Part shown: positions 58,468 to 64,000 of the stretch, in pieces
Position numbering within the stretch: position 1 is the stretch's first letter
How the letters are laid out: each line of letters starts with the position of its first letter
NCBI GenBank assembly: GCA_032433595.1
Contig: JASWJB010000154.1
Location: 1 to 64,000 of the forward strand
DNA: 64,000 nt
Source of the DNA: Conoideocrella luteorostrata
Lineage: Eukaryota; Ascomycota; Sordariomycetes; Hypocreales; Clavicipitaceae
Direction of reading: 5' to 3'
Notes under the pieces: model-generated
Told to the model about the DNA's origin: nothing
The model's input: only the letters and a program-made list of their open reading frames with translations
Database searches by the model: none
Made by a program: the position numbers and the translations under genes

Positions 58468-59125
58468 TTAAGGTTCAACCCAGCGATCGGGGCGGTAGCA
58501 AAAGGGTTCAGGGAAGTACTGTGAAGTGTGGTAAATACTCCGAAGATTAACAGCGACTTCGGTTCCCGGGGGTTTAATATTGCCGTCTACGACAAAGGTC
58601 TTGTTGATCTTAGGGTCTCCAGTTCGCCAAAGAGACGCGATAGATGGCGGGGAGAGGCGGAGAGACTCTTCAATAGCGGCGCGCAGGTTGTGGTAGCCGG
58701 ACAAAGTCAGCCCGTTGCAAATCTCAACGCCTGAGTTGAAAGACTTGCGGATTTCATGCGCAACCTCTGCGTCCCAGTTGCCATGCATAGAGAGGTGGAA
58801 CAGCGTGCCAGCTAGAGCAGTGTTAACTGTGCCCCCCCCCTCCCCCCGGGGTGATAAAAAAAGATGGCCTCTTGCCATAGCTCGCTCTTGGCCAGGTTGT
58901 CACTTTCGATACTAAGGCGATCTTTCGCAATAGAGTAGAAGTCGGCCTTGGCATTGACGGGCTAAGCCATGCGCGCCAGCATGAACTTGCGCAAGGTAGC
59001 AATGTACTCATTGAGCCTGGCCCATGCGAGACACTGAATGACGGGTATGACCCAGCTGAAGGTAGGCCAGTTGAAGCACAAGTTGGCGATGAAGCTGTTT
59101 TGATTGCAAGTGTGACTGTGCCCAC
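58468..59125 (-). pseudogene. Cytochrome P450 pseudogene fragment
   Basis: On the minus strand the pieces RLNEYIATLRKFMLARM, FYSIAKDRLSIESDNLAKSEL and TVNTALAGTLFHLSMHGNWDAEVAHEIRKSF are the D- to J-helix part of a fungal P450. The K-helix EESLRLSPP and PERF-region YRPDRW follow. The sequence then stops at 58468 with WVEP before any heme motif. A C-rich tract near 58832-58846 coincides with a frame change. The gene is truncated at both ends and lacks the heme ligand. Confidence 0.7.
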
Positions 59126-59415
59126 TCAATTTAAGCAGCCGCTATAGCATAACATATTGAACGTCGCAAGTTGTTGGTCCCAGCTAATCAATCCTGACCA
59201 ACTCCAGCCATTCCCTACGCTGGGCCGCGCATCCCATCCTCTATTCCCTTGTGTTACGAGATATTAGCAGCACAAATGATCATAGGGGTGCGCATACCAC
59301 CTTTTGATTCAGTAAGTAAAGATAAAGCACACCTTGCAACGGCATCCGGTCCACTATACGGAGTACAAACGGATCCTTTCTCTACATCACTCCTTGCCGT
59401 CGTGGATACCAATCC
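59126..59415. other. Spacer between two gene remnants
   Basis: About 290 bp without recognisable coding sequence. Confidence 0.35.
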
Positions 59416-59994
59416 TTGAATACTACCCCGTGCCGCTGGGATACAAATCCTCCACACCACCACCTTGATTTCTTCAACCAGCACTTCTCAAAAGCAGTCA
59501 CGGAGACTCCACATGCCCAGATTATCGGATGGCGCCTTGTGCCGCGATCCTTAATTAAGGCAGAGGACACGGGCAAACAAGTTGCCTGGGCGTTTCGATT
59601 CGCAGTGGAATCAGGTTTCACGACCATTAGCAACGCATTCAATGTGGACAGGCCACATTTGTACGCCAATGCTGTTAACCCTGCTTGGAGATCTGCCCTC
59701 TTACATTGTATTTTTATCAAGACATGGAACATCAGCATCCCGACCGCGGAAATGAAAGCCCACCAAATGAAATTGACAGACACAATTATGCCATTTATCG
59801 AGGCCGCAACCCCGGGTGGAGCCCATTTGAATGAAGCCAATTTTCAACAGGTCAATTGGCAACAGACATTTTATTGGCGCAACTACGGCCGTCTGAGGAA
59901 GGTTAAAAATTTGGTCGACCCCTTTGGTGTATTTTATGCGCTGACTACTGTTGGTAGTGACTCCTGGGCAGAGGATTCCGCAGGTAGACTTTGA
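59416..59994 (+). pseudogene. BBE-type FAD oxidase, C-terminal fragment
   Basis: The frame encodes about 180 residues ending ...NLVDPFGVFYALTTVGSD and a short tail. Before it come GGAHLNEANFQQVNWQQTFYWRNYGRL-type residues, the berberine-bridge (BBE) C-terminal motif of FAD-linked oxidases. The FAD-binding domain and a start codon are absent upstream. The fragment is therefore a 5'-truncated relic, although the C-terminal frame itself is open. Confidence 0.7.
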
Positions 59995-60375
59995 CGATCA
60001 TCCTAGTCAGTGTATAATATGCGGTTCTAGCCCCATCATACAATGTCACAAGTGAGCAGCTATGGCATTGGTTCTCTAATGCAGTCAATTTTCCCTCCTT
60101 CTTCTTCTATCTAGTTGACGAGGAATTAGACGTCTTTCATAGTTGAATTCTATATACTGATTTGAGGTTATCCTGCGAGGCCGGTGATGTCTATCGTAGG
60201 ACACTGAAAATTTTCGTCGTACGGTGTGTGAATGCTGTTGGAACGGAAATTTCGTGACATAAAATAAGAGATTTGTTTCTTTTTCGTTTTAATTTCGTCT
60301 TTAGCATGTCTTCTTCTAACAACTAGGACATTAACATTGACTTCAATCTGCACCGTCCGGTAATCCATCTTGCCA
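59995..60375. other. Intergenic with repeat block c copy 2
   Basis: About 380 bp, mostly occupied by the repeat at 60046-60262, between the FAD oxidase remnant and the SDR gene. Confidence 0.5.
60046..60262. repeat. Dispersed repeat block c, copy 2
   Basis: Second copy of 47072-47255 in the same orientation, from TCACAAGTGAGCAGC to TTTCGTGACATA. Confidence 0.6.
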
Positions 60376-61345
60376 CTACCAAAGAATTTCTCTGCGGTTC
60401 ATAGCACTAATAAACTTTCCAGACAGGTTATCCCGTGTAGCAGCATCAACCTAACAGTTTTTATTATAAGGTAAACTGAAATTTGGTGGAAAGTGGTTTG
60501 CTTACCAGCCGGATAATTTTTTCAGCGCTCTGAGCTTTCGTTATAGGAGCTCTCTCCAGGCCTAGATACTTCGCGGTGATATTGCCCATATCCGTTGCAA
60601 CAAGTCTAGCAAAAAATAAACATAAAGTCTATGTAGCAAGGATTCAATGACTTACCCTGGGTTAATGGCAATTGCAGTCAGCCAGGTGTTACCGCAATGT
60701 GCGGCCCTAGAGAGATTTTATTGTCAGCTATTGTTTCCACTCTCCAAGGTTGTCTTCATGCAACTGACAAAGTGATCCAGTTCAGCGCTGCCTTTGAGAT
60801 ACAGTACGCTGGCGCAACAAAGGCCCCGTTGCTAGTCATTTCTCCTATCGAACCCGCACTATTGCTGATGGTCACAAACTTGGCGTTGCTTGATTTTTGG
60901 AGGAGGGCAAAGCACGCCTGATAAAGAGCCAGTGGTCCAATGGCGTTGACACTGAAAGTACCCTTCACTTCTTCTAGATCAACACTCTCCAGAGACGCCA
61001 ACGGCGGGCTCAGGCCAGCATTTGCAATCACTAGGTCAACATGGGAAATGCCCCTAGTTTTCATTTCCTCCACAGCCTTCATGGCATCAGCTGGTGAAGA
61101 ACTCTCCAGCTTTAGTAGGAGCAGCTCAGTGCCTTTGCCTTTGGGTGCCGCTCTTAAATTAGCTACCCCTGGTGCTTTATCATCGCGAATTGTGCCCACC
61201 ACAAAGGAGTTTGGTTGTGCGAGATAAGCTTGGGCTAATTCATTGCCCAGACCTTGGCGACGTGTCAGTTTCCTGGATATCTTTGGCCATAACTTAACGT
61301 ACCTCGACCTGCGCCGCTAATGACGACCACAAACAGATCCGGCAT
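60376..61345 (-). CDS. Short-chain dehydrogenase/reductase, 250 aa
   Basis: Five exons on the minus strand: 61345-61303, 61252-60769, 60706-60656, 60605-60506 and 60450-60376. They sum to 753 nt with matching phases. Splicing exons 1 and 2 creates the cofactor loop SGAGRGLGNELA (10-21). Then follow NAG (92-94), TISNSAGS and the catalytic YCISK (Tyr164, Lys168). After the third exon comes AIAINPGLVATDMGN, and the end SGKFISAMNRREILW is typical of the C-factor-like fungal SDR group. It reduces or oxidises a small carbonyl compound with NAD(P)H. It is intact between two P450 relics. Exon 2 alone looks truncated, so the gene is easily mis-annotated. The substrate is unknown. Confidence 0.85.
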
Positions 61346-62435
61346 TACGTCTGCGAAGTGCACGCCACAAAGTTTCTCACTCGGTACGGACAAACTTGGC
61401 ACACTGCAATGCGAAGCCTATCGAGTATTGGTGGAATTTGCCTCGAAAGCCGGTTGCGCGGATTTCTGAATCACAAACGTGGAAGAATCGATCGGCCAAC
61501 AATGGGATACAGGCGGCTTGCTGGTACAACAATGCATACGTGCACGTGACTGCGAGACGCAAACTCACTCATCCTGTGTGTTGCAAGCAGCAGTTTGTCA
61601 GCAGGACGATTAATCATCGAAAACAATAGCAATCCATTACTGTTGGAATCTTGCCGTCAAGCACAATAGGAAGCAAGGAGCGGGTCACTTGGACACCCTT
61701 CGGCCTTCTGCGATATTAAGCCTTCCACCTTTGCTTGTTTTTCCTCTTCTTAGAGACACAGACAGAGATTATTAAATATATTGCATTTTGACCGCAAGAG
61801 GTATTGATACCCCCTGCACAACACCCTGTGCAACCCACAATTACCTCATGTTTTGTATCATAAGGCAGCAACGCACGCCCCTATATGTGACGTGCTGGTC
61901 TTATCTGGTGAAACATGTATTACGCCCGAAAGAAGCGCAGGAATACGAAAATGTGGCAAAATTCTGCATGCCTGTGTCATGGTAGGATCAAACCCCAAGA
62001 TTACAAAATTGGGGGCCGTAAGGCCTGCCGTGAATCTAGATAGGCATCACACGGTCGGCGAAGATTTGACAACGTCTTATGAATATTGACTGTTCTATGA
62101 TGTCAAATCTCGGCGGATCCAGCTGTTTAGGAGCTCGTGCAACATTGCTAAGGCATGGCAAACAAGAGCATTGTTTTCAAGATTCCAGGATTTAAGTGTG
62201 AGATTTCCTAGACGAGATTAAACCAAGCAGCCTGAAATATCCTTCTCAAAACATTTAGCCATGTTTACTGTCGCGGAAAAATATGAGCCTATTTAAGGGT
62301 CATAACTACATATGAACAGTGGCCTCTGGCTACGCCATTTTTTGTGTGGCATTTACCTTGGATATCTATGCTGCGCCACTGCTTACTGCGGAAGTAGCTA
62401 CACCAATTACCCTAATCGTTTACAGGCCTTAGGTT
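61346..62435. other. Intergenic with one MITE copy
   Basis: About 1.1 kb upstream of the SDR gene. Only the MITE at 62269-62351 was recognised. Confidence 0.45.
62269..62351. mobile_element. 83-bp MITE-like element, copy C
   Basis: Third copy of the 13473/13675 element. The ends are changed to TGTCGCG and TGTGGCA, but the interior is nearly the same as copy B. Confidence 0.7.
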
Positions 62436-62690
62436 AGTCCACTTGCTGGCTTTCCGGGGCCTGCGCTTGCTGCCGTAACTCATTGATATGAAGTCTATTA
62501 GGATCTATTTAGCAAAGGTGGTGGCCAGTGGACTTTCCAAATAGGCGACTGCACCAGCAGTACGGCCAATTATACGCATTAACCCCGACGAACTACACAT
62601 TAATGACCCAGAGTACTACAACAAAATCTTCTGTTATAGCTATGCCCATCGACCGATAGACAAGATTGAAAAGTTCACCTAACTTCTTTG
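62436..62690 (+). pseudogene. Cytochrome P450 N-terminal relic
   Basis: Three-frame reading gives SPLAGFPGPALAAVTH, YE.Y.DLFSKGGGQWTFQI, INPDELHINDPEYYNK-like words (around 62580-62620) and HRPIDKIEKFT. This is the conserved N-terminal region of trichodiene-oxygenase-like fungal P450s. Stops (for example TGA at about 62483) and frame changes are frequent, and nothing after the B-C region is found. Confidence 0.6.
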
Positions 62691-62790
62691 CAAGAACTTG
62701 CCACGAAGTGTACGGAGCGTTGCTGGTTGTGTGTCAGACATCAGTACATGTGAGTGTCAGGGGTGTGGCTTGGGTTGACAAGATACATAT
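62690..62790. repeat. Dispersed repeat block a, copy 2
   Basis: Second copy of the 46455-46575 block, sharing ACGAAGTGTACGGAGCGTTG and GGTTGTGTGTCAGACA. It directly abuts the P450 relic. Confidence 0.6.
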
Positions 62791-64000
62791 AAAGAAAATA
62801 CAAGCTTAAAGAATTACAAAATAGCTATTATTATTTGCATTTATTAGTATTATAAAATTCTTCTTTTTATCCATAGAATCTATTATATGTGTAGTCCTTA
62901 CGAACTGAGCTGCAAAAGTTAAGGTGGGTTGCACAGAGGGGGGGGGGGCTGTGCAAGTGATCTAGATCAAACGCTTCAAAAAGCAATATATTCAATAAGC
63001 CTGTCTGTCTGTCTAAGAGGGAGAAAACAAGTCAAGGTGGGAGGCTGGATATCGCCGTATAAATATGGTAGCCGAAAGGTGACCACGTGACTCGCTCCAT
63101 GCTCCTTGGTGTGCTTGCCGGCTGGATTCCAACATAAGGAGTATACGTACATGTTTAGTCCCCAAACATGTGCATCACATGGCACTAGCACTAGTGCGCG
63201 ACAAGTAACCCTTCTCAAACATACAAAGCTACGGCAACTGTTAGAAGGAGATAGAGTTTTCGTAGCCCGAGCGCTTTCATTTCATGCTTATTGCCGCTTT
63301 TGAACACAATTCTAGAACATTAATTCTAGGCTTGCAACAGCAGGCATTAGACCGTCGGGAGACATCCACCCGTTCGTCCCACCGGCCGGTCTGGCGAATC
63401 AAATTAAAGATTGAATCAACCAGCGTTTTGCCCCGGTGCGCCCCGCATTCCACCGCCGTTACGAAGCGAAACGATTGGTGTTGTGAGATTTTAAGCTCAA
63501 CAAGAAACGCTACATGGAGTGGGTGCGTTTCAATCTAGGAACCTCGAGTAAATCAAGACGTTGATCACCGCTCTTGATGAGAATCCGGGGATTTCTGAGG
63601 GGATTACAATTGGAAACAAGGGAGTATTTTAAAACATCTAAAGAAATCGAGCGCATAATGTGTAACACCAGGGAGGCAACATTGGATTGGGTGTATGCCG
63701 CCAAGAATCGAGCATTAAATATATAAGGATGAGGAAGCGCATATCAGAAACAATTGCTCTTAAATTCTATTTCATCCTTGCAAAATACCCACCTTCCTTT
63801 CTCACTTCAGCCTTTTTTTTTTGTGTTAAACATACAACCTTAACGGCTTTATTATTAGTAACCTTGCGTTATGCTTCCGAACCGGGTCCTCATTATTGTG
63901 GCATTCGCTGGGAGAGCATATGAAGCGACAGCACAGCCAGTGGCTGCTCGTGGTGTTGCGCAGTTCCTGCCAGGTCTGACTAATGCTGCAGGCGGACAAA
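62791..64000. other. Right end of window, no gene recognised
   Basis: About 1.2 kb with a G-run near 62940 and a TCTG repeat near 63000. The frames present have no family features. Confidence 0.4.

Noticed and set aside
1..64000. CRISPR arrays, bacterial operons, riboswitches
   Set aside because: The DNA is fungal nuclear sequence with spliceosomal introns, and no spaced direct-repeat arrays were seen.

Overview
The window looks like nuclear DNA of a filamentous ascomycete (Pezizomycotina). Its genes are split by many short GT-AG introns of about 45-130 nt. It holds fungal-only families (Zn2Cys6 regulator, UstYa/DUF3328 protein, bifunctional CPS/KS, wax-synthase-like MBOAT). Its AT-rich left end (1-3430) is almost free of CpA/TpG, the mark of repeat-induced point mutation (RIP). 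The species cannot be named from the sequence alone.

Layout. 1-3.4 kb is RIP-degraded repeat DNA. 4.3-7.8 kb holds three apparently intact ordinary genes: a conserved hypothetical, a calcineurin-like metallophosphoesterase and a nucleotidyltransferase-fold-like protein. 9.6-12.8 kb is a graveyard of an LDH2-type dehydrogenase, a fungal transcription factor and a hotdog thioesterase, all with stops or frameshifts. 13.9-15.3 kb encodes an intact MBOAT/wax-synthase-like acyltransferase, preceded by two copies of an 83-bp MITE. 17.4-19 kb is a decayed CYP7B-like P450.

The centre (20.5-42.6 kb) is a diterpene cluster of the gibberellin/ent-kaurene type. It contains a CYP68-like P450, a GGPP synthase, a second ent-kaurane-type P450, a bifunctional ent-copalyl diphosphate/ent-kaurene synthase, a Zn2Cys6 regulator, a StcS/CYP59-like P450 and two CYP503-like P450s, one close to the P450-4 ent-kaurene oxidase. 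All eight genes lie in four consecutive head-to-head pairs. The inferred flow is GGPP, then ent-CPP and ent-kaurene (both by CPS/KS), then oxidation by up to five P450s. The GA4 desaturase of the Fusarium cluster is not seen. The CPS/KS carries an in-frame tandem duplication of 54 residues in its class I half.

Right of the cluster are a Sec14 lipid-transfer protein (43.5-44.7 kb), repeat-rich DNA, a P-loop sulfotransferase-like protein (47.4-48.5 kb), a UstYa-like protein (49.9-50.9 kb), a small secreted protein (52.3-52.6 kb) and an intact 15-exon ABCC transporter (53.2-58.3 kb). After these come remnants of a P450 and a BBE-type FAD oxidase, an intact five-exon short-chain dehydrogenase (60.4-61.3 kb) and another P450 remnant. 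Exon coordinates were worked out by hand from splice signals and reading-frame continuity. Family assignments rest on recognised motifs, not on database searches.
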